Shown here in pieces: positions 32,174-42,480 of a stretch of DNA of 64,000 bases; positions within the stretch are counted from its first letter, which is position 1, and every line of letters begins with the position of its first letter. The stretch spans positions 117,982,378 through 118,046,377 of the forward strand of contig NC_053397.1 of the NCBI RefSeq assembly GCF_905171765.1, written 5' to 3'. The translations under genes were made by a program, and so were the position numbers. The DNA comes from Bufo bufo (Eukaryota; Chordata; Amphibia; Anura; Bufonidae). The notes beneath the pieces are model-generated. The model saw nothing but the letters and a program-made list of their open reading frames with translations. It was not told where the DNA came from and made no database searches.

Positions 32174-33500
32174 TGAGCTGTTCCATTTGTCTAACCTCCA
32201 TGATATTAAATATGAGGTCAGATCGAGTAGGCCTATCCTGTCTTTTCCAAAAATGAGCTATAAGGCGTCTAGTTGCTGTCAGGATATGAAGCACAAGTAG
32301 GAGGGCAGGTTTCTTTAAAGGTGTAGGAGGCATATTTAACAAAAACAGATAAGGATCTAAAGGAAACCTAACATCAAGTAACTGCACCATAAGATGCCGG
32401 GTTTCTCTCCAAAGTGGAAATATATGGGGGCATTCCCAAAAAATATGGAAAAGTGATCCCAGTCCTGATCCACATCTCCAGCACCTATCGGATAAATTGG
32501 GATTTAGGTGTCTAAGCAATTGAGGGGTGTGGTACCAGAACATCTGAATTTTATAGGAATTTTCTTTATGTGTGACACAGGTAGAAGTCGCTGCCGCTCG
32601 CTGCCATATAAGTTTCCATTCTCTCGCAGATATTTCCCTTTCCAAATGTGTTTCCCATTTAGACATATACATATGTCTAAAGACCGTAGAGGGGGCTGGG
32701 GAGGAAAGGATAATATATATCTCCGAAATGAGCCCTTTAGTTGAGTCTGAGAGTTTACATAGCTTTTCAAACAGCGTCGGGCTAGACACCTGGGTGTCCT
32801 TAAATAACGTCCTAAACATGTGTTGCAGTTGCAAATGTTGGTACCTGGAAGATTCTGGTAGACCATACTGTATGTGTCTTTAAGAGTATCAAATGGTATA
32901 ATCCCAAAAGTTATATAATCCACTATGTCTACAAATCTGAACAATTTATTAGAAAACCAGGGCTTAAAAAAAGAGACATGCAAACCCGGTGGAAACAAGG
33001 GGTTAAATATAAAGGATATCATGGAAGATTTATCCGAGACCAAGAGGAACTTCCGTTGACACACCTTCCAAATGTTGTGTGTAAGAGACATATTGCCCAA
33101 TAACTGCGGTATCTGATTAGTTGGCAATCAAGACCATATTAGTGCGTTTGGGTGAACTGGGGCAATCCCCAGCTTCTCAATTTCCATCCATCTGGAATAA
33201 GCAAAGAGGGACAACCAAGCAGGAATACGTCTTAGGTGTGTCGCCCAATAGTATTTGGTAACATCGGGAACCCCAAGCCCGCCCTGTGATTTAAGGGCAG
33301 TAAGGGTGCTACAAGATATCCTATGCCTCGTACAATAATTTCGGCAGTATAGAAATTTCTACTGCTGCTAACCGGCCAAATAGGGAGAGAGGCAGAGGCA
33401 TCCATTTATTCATAAGGGTTTTGAGTTCTTGGAAAAGAGGGGGAAAAATATGGGTATATAGGGAGGCGAACGATTTAGTTAAATATACACCTAAGTATTT
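32151..33500 (-). pseudogene. LINE ORF2 C-terminal part (copy A, broken)
   Basis: Read on the minus strand, it begins at a KYLGVYLTKS motif (just after the reverse transcriptase palm in L1-type ORF2). It continues with the post-RT region and ends with a Cys-rich element, CWRCGSGLGSLFHIFWECPH. That CCHC-like motif is typical of L1/Tx1 ORF2 C-termini. A stop follows the KYLG part, and a frame change separates 32504-33127 from 32151-32834. The last four residues before the stop at 32151 come from the inserted repeat, so the natural C-terminus has been cut off. Confidence 0.78.
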
Positions 33501-33846
33501 CTTTTTTTTTATTTTTATAAATCTTTATAACATTTTTCCAAGTTATTTAACAGTCATCTTATTCTTACATTACATATCTTTCCCCAACCCCCCACCCTTA
33601 ACGTGCCAGTTGCTCGAGAGATAGAGATAGAAGAAGAGAGAAAAATAAATAAAAGGAATATAATATTCCCTTCTCTCCCCCTCCCTCCCCCCATCCCAAG
33701 CCCGACTCTCCCTCATCGGTGCTCAGTTTTTATTTAGCCATTTCTGCCATAACCTGGCAAATCTATGTTTTTTCTTAATCCCAACCAGATGGAATTCCTC
33801 TCTGGCCAACGACATCCTAGTGAGGTTCTCCCATTCTTTAACCATG

Positions 33847-34426
33847 AAGTATGTATCCACTGGACTCTGGGGTCGAGTGGAGGGTGGACCATAGGCGCAA
33901 AACACAACCAGAGTTTGTTTCAAACCAATTGGTTTTTTTAATTGTTTTAGTTATCGTGACAACGCGTTTCGGGATACTGTGGACCCCTTTTTCAAGTCTG
34001 TGAAAATGCTGCTGATGGAAATTGCGCTGCTCCCAGCTTCTGGCACGTGCGGCGTCCAGATGCAGCAGTACCCCGAAACGCGTTGTCACGATAGCAAAAA
34101 CAATTAAAAAAACCTATTGGTTTGAAACAAACTCTGGTTGTGTTTTGCGCCTATGGTCCACCCTCCACTCGACCCCAGAGTCCAGTGGATACATACTTCA
34201 TACACTGACCCGGACGGCGGCTTGGCCCCCGCCAAAGGTGAACACGGACGTAACCGGCAGCACCAACCAGCAACACCTAAACCACTCCTACTCGCCTCCA
34301 GTATAGTTGCACCAAACATTAGGTGCAACAATACCAGGTGAGCAGTACCACTCTTCCTGTATTTGGAAGCTTGTTCTGAACCCACTCACCCTATGAGCGC
34401 CTTTTTCCTCCTTTGGCCACTTCTTA
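33847..34426. mobile_element. Retroposed foldback insert in LINE B
   Basis: A 580-bp insert is flanked by a 16-bp duplication, CCATTCTTTAACCATG (33831-33846 and 34427-34442). Target duplications of this size indicate LINE-type reverse-transcribed insertion. The first ~130 bp (33847-33975) are an inverted copy of about 34072-34205, with a non-repeated centre. Each arm carries CCCGAAACGCGTTG read away from the centre. No coding sequence is supported. Confidence 0.8.
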
Positions 34427-36732
34427 CCATTCTTTAACCATGGGAACAGCACTCCCCCCAATGTCCAACTATACATTTCCTAGCTTGAAACAATAGTTTA
34501 ATTGCTATCTCTCTATGTTGGGGGACCTCCACTCCATCCATCACCCCTAAAATACATTCCTCGAAGTGCCTAGGCACTATAAACTGATGGCATTAATTTT
34601 TTTCAATAATCTTTACCCAATAATCTTGAATTTTTACACATGTCCTTAATGTATGTATATCGTCCACTCCCATCTCTCCACATTTTTGACAGGTAAAAAC
34701 TTTAGCTTTATAACACTTCATTAACTTCTTGGGGGAGTAGTAAAGACGATACAATATATTAAATTGGGATATTCTATAGGAAAAATTCCTTGAGACCCTG
34801 TTCTTTACCTGTATAGCCGAATCCCAAAAATCTTCCCGTAAGGGATTTAAGGCACCTAGCCATTTATGCATTAGATTATCAACTGCTCTTCTATTGTTCT
34901 TCTGGTGTGACAAACATTGGTATATTCTTGAAACCAGTTTCTTGCCAGGTATTAATTTAGTAATATTAACCAAAGGTTGCACTAGACTAGTTATCTGTGT
35001 GCCTTTCCCTCTCATCTTATACAGTTCTTGTTTTAGTTGTAAATAATAAAACCTCAGCTCTATATTTTCAGTTGGTATTTCCTTTTTAGCTCTTCATAGG
35101 AAATTATATCCCCCTCTTCCCATACCTTATACCATACCATATAATTTATATATACCATATTTCCACCAGATCTTCTGTTCGATTAACTTTAGTTCTGTGA
35201 GATTAATATTATCCCATAATATAGTGTCAACATGAAACCCAGTTTGGGGCCATAGTTCTTTTACCGTCTTCCAACATTTAGCCATCAACGCGAATAAAGG
35301 TATATAATTACATCCCTGTTGGGCTAGAATACCTGTTTCCATTATTTGAAAGATATTGCATTTTCCCAGTCTTTTATTTATCCCTACTATTATATTCTTA
35401 TAACTTTGCGTGTTACTCCATGTTATCATATTTTTTATAATCCCAGAGAAGAAATAAAGTTTGAAATCTGGTACTGATAATCCATCCTCCTCATGAATAC
35501 ACAGTATCTGTGCCTTTATCCTTGTTTTTTTACCTCGCCATATTAAATCCGTTAGTAAACTGGCTATTATTTTAAAGTATCTTTTAGGGATTATCACTGG
35601 TGTGTTCCACAGAATATAATTCAGGGCAGGTAGTAAACACATCTTCACCAATGAAATGCGACCCGCCATCGACACGTACAGTCTTTTCCATACCTCTGTT
35701 TTCTTCCTGAATTCCTGAATTTTCAGATCCACATTCAATCGAACATAATCATTAGGATCTGGGGTAATCTGAATTCCCAGATATTTAACAGATTCCTTAA
35801 TCATCTTAATTTCCAACATCCCCGGTCTAAAATTGTTCAGAGGATCAATCGGGATACAAGCTGATTTAGACCAGTTTATACTGAGTCCTGCATGTCTACC
35901 ATATTGATCAAATACTTGAAAAATCCTATTGAGTAATCCATGTGAACCCACAAATAACATAATATCATCCGCATATAGAGCAATTTTTTCCTCATGAGTA
36001 CCATATCTAAACCCCACAATTTCTGTATCTTGCCTATTCATATCCGCAAGTGGCTCAATAGCTATAGCAAATAGCAGAGGGGAGAGGGGACATCCCTGTC
36101 TAACCCCTCTGCCAATTTGTATGCAACCCGAGTATTCTCCATTTACTATCACCCTTGCGGAAATTTCAGTATACAGTAGCTTTATCCATGAGAGAAAACT
36201 GTCACCAAATCCCATTTTCTTCATTGTACTGATCAATAAGGGCCATTCTATTGTGTCAAAGGCCTTTGAGGCGTCTATAGTTACTATCATCCGTTCTCCA
36301 CAATTTGTGGGTTCAAGCTGGGTACTCAAGAAATATCTCATAATATTCTCAGTAGCAGTTTTCCCTGACATGAACCCCGATTGGTCCTCATGAACAAGCA
36401 ACGGGACCACAGTCCTAAGTCTAGTTGCCAAAATCTTAGCTAATATTTTGTTATCCGTGTTAATTAGTGAAATAGGGCGATATGAATCCATTAAGGCTGG
36501 GTCCTTACCAGGTTTTAAAATAAGTGTAATTGAGGCTTCTCGCAGGGAGTCTGGCAATTTGCCCATTAGGTTCGAAATTTCTCACATCTCCAAGAGTTTT
36601 GGTATTAATATTTCTTTATATTGGGCGTACACCTCAAACGGAATACCATCCATTCCTGGGGCCTTGTTCTTTGTTATCCTAGTTAACATCTCCTTCACTT
36701 CTAGAGGGGTTATAGAGTCTTCTAGAGACATA

Positions 36733-37784
36733 CACTCACCTAAAGAATTATTAGGAACACCATACTAATACGGTGTTGGACCCCCTTTTGCCTTCAGAAC
36801 TGCCTTAATTCTACGTGGCATTGATTCAACAAGGTGCTGATAGCATTCTTTAGAAATGTTGGCCCATATTGATAGGATAGCATCTTGCAATTGATGGAGA
36901 TTTGAGGGATGCACATCCAGGGCACGAAGCTCCCGTTCCACCACATCCCAAAGAGGCTCTATTGGGTTGAGATCTGGTGACTGTGGGGGCCATTTTAGTA
37001 CAGTGAACTCATTGTCAGGTTTTAAGAAACCAATTTGAAATTATTCGAGCTTTGTGACATGGTGCATTATCCTGCTGGAAGTAGCCATTAGAGGATGGAT
37101 ACATGTTCTCATTCTGTTTACGCCAAATGTGGACTCTACCATTTGAATGTCTCAACAGAAATCGAGACTCATCAGACCAGGCAACATTTTTCCAGTCTTC
37201 AACAGTCCAATTTTGGTGAGCTCGTGCAAATTGTAGCCTCTTTTTCCTATTTGTAGTGGAGATGAGTGGTACCCGGTGGGGTCTTCTGCTGTTGTAGCCC
37301 ATCCGCCTCAAGGTTGTGCGTGTTGTGGCTTCAAAAATGCTTTGCTGCATACCTCGGTTGTAACGAGTGGATATTTCAGTCAACGTTGCTCTTCTATCAG
37401 CTTGAATCAGTCGGCCCATTCTCCTCTGACGTCTAGCATCCACAAGGCATTTTTGCCCACAGGACTGCCGCATACTGGATGTTTTTCCCTTTTCACACCA
37501 TTCTTTGTAAACCCTAGAAATGGTTGTGCATTGAAAATCCCAGTAACTGAGCAGATTGTGAAATACTCAGACCTGCCCGCCTGGCACCAACAACCATGCC
37601 ACGCTCAAAATTGCTTAAATCACCTTTCTTTCCCATTCTGACATTCAGTTTGGAGTTCAGGAGATTGTCTTGACCAGGACCACCCCCCTTAATGCATTGA
37701 AGCAACTGCCATGTGATTGGTTGACTAGATAATTGCATTAATGAGAAATAGAACAGGTGTTCCTAATAATTCTTTAGGTGAGTG
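36733..37784 (-). mobile_element. Tc1/mariner transposon 5, internally deleted
   Basis: The element is flanked by TA (36731-36732 and 37785-37786), with 29-bp perfect terminal repeats starting CACTCACCTAAAGAATTATT. It is 1052 bp, well short of full length. It is inserted in LINE B between endonuclease and reverse transcriptase, splitting ORF2. Confidence 0.95.
37015..37636 (-). pseudogene. Tc1-family transposase, deleted and frameshifted
   Basis: The start is near 37636 (MGKKGDLSNFERGMVVGARR) with a helix-turn-helix. A frame change near 37510 separates it from the 37015-37473 piece. That piece keeps the second DNA-binding domain, WSDESRFLL (first Asp) and YFQQDNAPCHKA (second Asp), but sequence between the two Asp motifs is deleted. 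The frame stops before the Glu motif, which is still visible in the plus-strand text near 36960 as a reverse-complement NPIE stretch. Inactive. Confidence 0.88.
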
Positions 37785-39426
37785 TACATTGATCTGTTGT
37801 TAACCTAGAAGTAGTAATTCCATCCAAAAACTGTTGTATTTGTTCTGGGTTTTTATTTATCTTACTACTATAAATCTCAGCAAAATATTTTTGAAGCAGT
37901 TCTATCTTGGCTGTTTGTTCAATTACTTTATATCCCTTTTCATCAGTAAGACAGTAAATATAGTTAGTTTTTTTTTTGTTTGAGCCGCTACCAGGGCCAC
38001 CAACTTTTTTCCAGGTATATGTGCATGTATAGAATTATCTCTTACATAATTTTCTTTTTGCTGTTCTGCCAATAAGAGTAATTCATCCTTTAATTCAGAG
38101 ACTTTCTCACTCCACTCTAAATAATTTTGATCTGTCGGATTTTCAATATACTTTTTTTCCTTTTTTTCTGTCTCTTTTTCCAGATTTAATATTTTCTCTC
38201 TTGTTCCTTTCCTATATATTGCTGTATATTATGTAATAATCCCTCTAATAAAGGCCTTGGCAGCCTCCCATACCACATTAACTGTCGCTGAACCGTCATT
38301 CAGCTAAAAAAAACTCAGTTATTTCTCCCAAAATATTACTGTGTATACCCATCATATTTATCCATCCTATATTTATTTTCATCCCTCTTTTTTTTTTACT
38401 TTTGTGTTTTCATATTTATATTAATTGGATTGTGATCCGAAATTTCCCGTTGCGCATATTTCACCCCTAAAATCTCTAGTGAACCTTCCTTATTTGTGAA
38501 AACTAAATCTATCCGTGATAGACTCCTATAAGTCTTTGAAAAACACGAGTATTTCCTTAGGTTTGGATACATAACCCTCCAAATGTCTATCCATCCCATC
38601 TCTTCTGTGATATTTTTAAAATTTGATCACCTACAGGGCCCTTGAATATTCCCTATTTTACATCTATCTAATCTTACATCCATCACATTGTTGAAATCCC
38701 CCATCACTAAAAGTGGTTTATCCCCCGCCTCAAGTGCAATATTAGAAATTTTTAATAGAACATCAATTTTGAAGGGTGGCAGAATATACACACTTGCTAT
38801 TAACCATGCTTTGCATTCCAATATACAGTCCAGCAGGACATAACAGCCCCCCTATCTGTAACTACTTTTAATATTTTTATGTCTATATCTCGATGTATTA
38901 ATATACTCACCCCTCTCGCATATGATGAATATACTTAGTGGAAAGAGTGCTGCATCCACGGTCTATAAACCCCAGCCATCATCTCATCTGTCAAGTGTGT
39001 TTCTTGTAAACAAACTATAGTCGGAAGCAACCTTTGTATTGCATCAAAAACCGCAACTCTCTTTAATCCCCTGCTCAGCCCCCTAATATTCCATGAGATA
39101 ATTCTCATATAATTTGTTCTTAACTTTTACCTTTCCCAAGGATATTAATCAGGACCCCCGGTGATGTAAAAGGAGGAAGAACAAGGGGACAAGGGGAGAG
39201 GCGCAAAAAGGAATAAGGGAGAGGGAGGGAAGAGGAAGGGTAGAAGAGAGGCAGAGAAAAAAATATATATAATTCTTTCTCCCTCCCCCTCTCCTCTCCT
39301 AACCATTGCAACCAGCACGTTTGCACCCACCCTTCCCAGCCCTCCTGAATGACCCAGGAAACCCTAAGCCCTGGTTCTCTAACCTAGCATTCCTCCCCAC
39401 GGCCCCCCATCCAGCCCAACTCCCGC

Positions 39427-40432
39427 TCAGCTCTTTATCTTTACTTTAACCCATTTTCCAGCCGCTTCTGCTGAATCAAAAAAACACGTTTTACCCTCCC
39501 ATTCAATCCTCAGCTTAGCCGGAAACATCATTGAGTATTTCACATTTTTTGACACACCAATAAACCGACTTCTTTCGTTTACCGTTTCTTTTGCATAATC
39601 GGGGAATACCATAACTGTTGTGTCTAAATATTCAAGCCTCCCTTTCCTCCTTGCCCTGTGCAATATCTCCTCCTTGTCCCTAACCGATAGTAAATTCAAA
39701 ACCATCACCCTCGGTCTCGTTCCTGGAGGGGGTATCTTTGCCGGCAACCTATATGCCCTATCCACAAAATTTTTATAATCAGAGATGTCCTGGCCCAGTT
39801 GTTTCATCAACCACGTTTGTATAAAGGTGCGGGGGTCTTGCCCATCTGCTCCCTCTGGGATTCCCAGACATCTCAGATTTACCCTCCAGGACCTGTTTTC
39901 TAACTGTAATAATTTGTTTTTCAATTCCTTAATTTCTTCCAGTAAAAGTTTTTTTTCTTTGGCTACTATCTGCACTAAATCCTCCACCTCCAATGTTCTT
40001 TTCTCCACTTCTATCAATCTGTCTTTATATTTTTGTAGGTCCACCCTGAGGAGTCCCACCGACCCCCTAATATTTCCAGTCTGGAGAGAGAGGTCCTGTA
40101 TCGCCATACTCCTTTTTTTTTATTTATTGAAATATATCTTGCAGGCTGGGATCCCGCTCCGGGAGATTTTTTTATTTTTCAGCCTCATTTAACTGTTTAT
40201 TGCCTCTCTCCCCAGACAGGTGGCACCGGCCCAGGGTTTCCCTCCAGAAGAGATTCACCCTCCAGGTCTGAACACACCTCCTCCTTTTTTTTTTTTTGGG
40301 GGGGCTAGTCTGTCCACGCATGTTGGTCAAAAGTAACTGCTTAGTTCTTTCAATCCTTTTAGGCATTGGGGAAACCGAAGTATTCAACTCCGATTGCCCC
40401 TTTGCCTTTTTCCCTGTACCCTGTCTCGCCAT
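39427..40432 (-). pseudogene. LINE B ORF1 (RNA-binding coiled-coil protein, frameshifted)
   Basis: The probable start is at 40432 (MARQGTGKKAKGQSELNTS), a basic N-terminal tail. After a frame change in the T-rich stretch at about 40110-40170, the main frame (39427-40107) shows a heptad-patterned coiled coil (residues about 20-70 of that piece). An RRM-like core follows (NLRCLGIPEG, then RPRVMVLNLLSVRDKEEIL), and then the C-terminal domain (FPDYAKETVNERSRF). This coiled-coil/RRM/CTD order is that of L1 ORF1p, which trimerises and coats LINE RNA. Confidence 0.85.
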
Positions 40433-41610
40433 TCCCCAACCTCCCTCCTGTCCACCATTTCCTCCTCCCCAGGCAATCCCAAGGTATTCTATCAATATAG
40501 GGCCCGCAAGGGGGGAACAGTTCTCATTCAAAACCCCTACAAAACAGCAGTATGTCTATCTAGCATTCACATGCACATGAATCAACAATTTCATATATCC
40601 ACTGTCAATTGTCAGTTAAGAGTCCATTTTGCTGTTAATAATATAGTACGGTTAGTTGATTAGCAGCTCTGCAGTTAATAGCGCCAACAGTTCCAGATAG
40701 TTAATATCACAAGGGTCCTTGGTAATCCCTTAGTAAATTTAATTATTTTAGATTAGTTCATATTAATTAATTGTTACCAGTCCCCGCATATTCTTATATG
40801 CCATTGCAATTCCACTGGCGGTCGATTTTCTCAATTTTCACCAAGTCCATTAGGGGATTGGCCCTTGAGGCAGAATGGCAGCTTTCCCTTTACATACCAC
40901 CAACTACTCCAATTGGAATTCCAACTATTCCAAATATTCAGAGTGCATATAGTCAGAATCGTATATATCAGGCCTGATTAACACAATTAGCACACCGTAT
41001 TTTTTGGCCGCCAGTTATGAACTCCCTAGCCGAGAACTTCTGAACAAACAGCACACCCTCTGCTTAATCCTTATGGCCCGAAGCCCACAGTCACTAGCAT
41101 TCCTTCCATCTCTGTCGTGGTCCAATTTCTAGGTGCCAGCTATAATTAGGAGGCGGGAGGGACCACACAATTCCCACATATACTCTTAGGACCTGTTATC
41201 ATGGCCTCCTCTATCCCTCCAGCCCGCACTCTCACTTGCTATTATATCCACTTGAAGTGGCACAATCCAGGTCAGAAAAGAGGACCTGTAAGTTTCTCAC
41301 CACACTATCAGGGATCAGAGGAAGGGAAGAGAACACTGACGCTCCTTGAGTAAAGATACCCGCTGTCTCTCCTTGGTCTTATGCTATTTCATCAGCTCCC
41401 GGTCTCCTAGAGCCAGAGAGCTCCTCACATGCTTACCACCCCCCAGCAGGCAGCAGGGCATTCACGTGAGACCAGGTAGTAAACAACCGGACATCCAAGG
41501 ATTGAGCAGAGGGACGGGCAAGCAGTAACCAACGAGGCACCGGATAGTGGCAGCCGACTTCAAGGCAGTATCCAAGGCGGCCCCATTACGCTAGCTAAAG
41601 CAGCTCCAAG
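40433..41610 (-). promoter_or_regulatory. Probable 5' UTR of LINE B
   Basis: No reading frame with recognisable domains is present. The part from about 41040 on is more GC-rich, as in LINE 5' regions that hold an internal promoter. I see no motif that would locate a promoter. Confidence 0.4.
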
Positions 41611-41862
41611 GCAGTAGAGATGTCGCGAACATAAAATTTTCCGTTCGCGAACGTCGAACTCGAATTTCCTAAAATGTTCGCGAACGGGAGAACGGGGCGA
41701 ACCGCCATAGACTTCAATAGGCAGGCGAATTTTAAAACCCACAGGGACTCTTTCTAGCCACAGTAGTGATGGAAAAGTTGGTTCAAGGGGACTAACACCT
41801 GGACTGTGGCATGCCAGAGGGGGATCCATGGCAAAACTCCCATGGAAAATTACATAGTTGAC
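41611..41862 (+). mobile_element. Left end of a hAT-related element, cut by the BEL insertion
   Basis: The sequence starts AGAGATGTCGCGAACATAAA and contains GTTCGCGAACG repeats and then CCATAGACTTCAATAGGCAG. It breaks off at TTGAC (41858-41862), the BEL target duplication, and resumes at 48463 (TTGACGCAGAGTTGG). The family is a common frog repeat by my recollection. Assignment to hAT rests on the transposase-derived sequence at about 48690-48785. Confidence 0.55.
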
Positions 41863-42322
41863 TGTGCTGTTCCAGCCTTTATTCTTCTATTCTACTAATT
41901 GTTGCATTATCTTATCTTTTACTATGTTGTGTAACGCTGCCACCCTGTGGTTATTCTTATAATACATCTTATAGTGTGTTATGTCAATTCCCATTGCATT
42001 GCTCTCCTCCCTCTTTTGTGACATCACATCCTCTGTAAGGTCCTTCGTCCTTCCTCTTTGTCGCAGACTTCAAGCTGGTGAGAGAAATTATTTTTGACCT
42101 CTAATATCCTCTAGCATATCCTGATTCCCTGCATTTGTTTTAAAGGCAAATCAATAAATTATCAAAGCTTCACCATTATATTCTCCTCACTGGATTATCA
42201 CATGCAACTGGTGCCTATATCTGGAGATATTAGTGAGTTCAGCTATCTACCATTGCTTGTACAGGGGCTATCACTCACAACCAATCAGGGGATTTTCTCT
42301 AACGTACATCTGTGGCAGAATA
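41863..42322 (+). repeat. 5' LTR of BEL element
   Basis: This LTR starts TGTGCTGTTCCAGCC and ends GTGGCAGAATA; it is 460 bp and matches 47994-48462. A possible polyadenylation signal (CAATAAATT) lies near 42148. I could not identify a convincing primer-binding site in the bases after 42322. Confidence 0.9.
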
Positions 42323-42480
42323 GTCAAAAAAAAGCTTAAATCTACAGTCTTGCATGTCTACACACAGTCTGCCAGCAAGCTTAGAGCTGTCCGCCATCTT
42401 ACACGCACGTGGCTTCATAAGCACAGTGCACAAGCTGGAATACCCTCTTAAAGAGACAGTACCGCTTAAACAGGAATAAC

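Larger units (their letters stand above)
31384..33500 (-). mobile_element. LINE (L1/Tx1 type), 3' part of copy A
   Basis: This is the 3' part of a minus-strand LINE. It has a T-rich run at 31386-31403 (its poly-A tail), a ~0.5-kb 3' UTR and the end of ORF2. It is interrupted at about 31873-32173 by the second CCCGAAACG repeat and stops at 33500, exactly where the T-run of the next LINE begins. The 5' rest of this copy is not in the window. Confidence 0.75.
34590..39108 (-). pseudogene. LINE B ORF2: endonuclease and reverse transcriptase (broken)
   Basis: The start ATG is at 39108 (MRIISWNIRGLSRGLKR), the classic APE endonuclease opening; CLQETHLTDEM follows. A stop soon after, then VMGDFNNVMD (38627-38821) and SDHNPI (38396-38599), complete the endonuclease in pieces. 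After the nested Tc1, a long clean frame of 479 residues (35127-36566) carries the reverse transcriptase: SYRPISLINTDNKILAKILA, DASKAFDTIEW, GVRQGCPLSPLLFAIAIEPL, ALYADDIMLF (catalytic Asp pair), KYLGIQIT. The C-terminal part, 34593-35015, has CQKCGEMGVDDIHTLRTC. The enzyme nicks DNA and primes reverse transcription at the target. Stops and the Tc1 insertion make it inactive. Confidence 0.9.
33501..41610 (-). mobile_element. Near full-length L1/Tx1-type LINE (copy B)
   Basis: This minus-strand LINE has a T-rich start at 33501 (poly-A tail), a 3' UTR rich in CCCTCC tracts (about 33590-33700), ORF2 (endonuclease, reverse transcriptase, Cys motif), ORF1 and a ~1.2-kb 5' region. It is interrupted by a retroposed insert (33847-34426) and a Tc1 (36733-37784). 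Both frames contain stops or frame changes. The exact 5' end is unclear; I place it where the hAT-type sequence begins. Confidence 0.85.
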
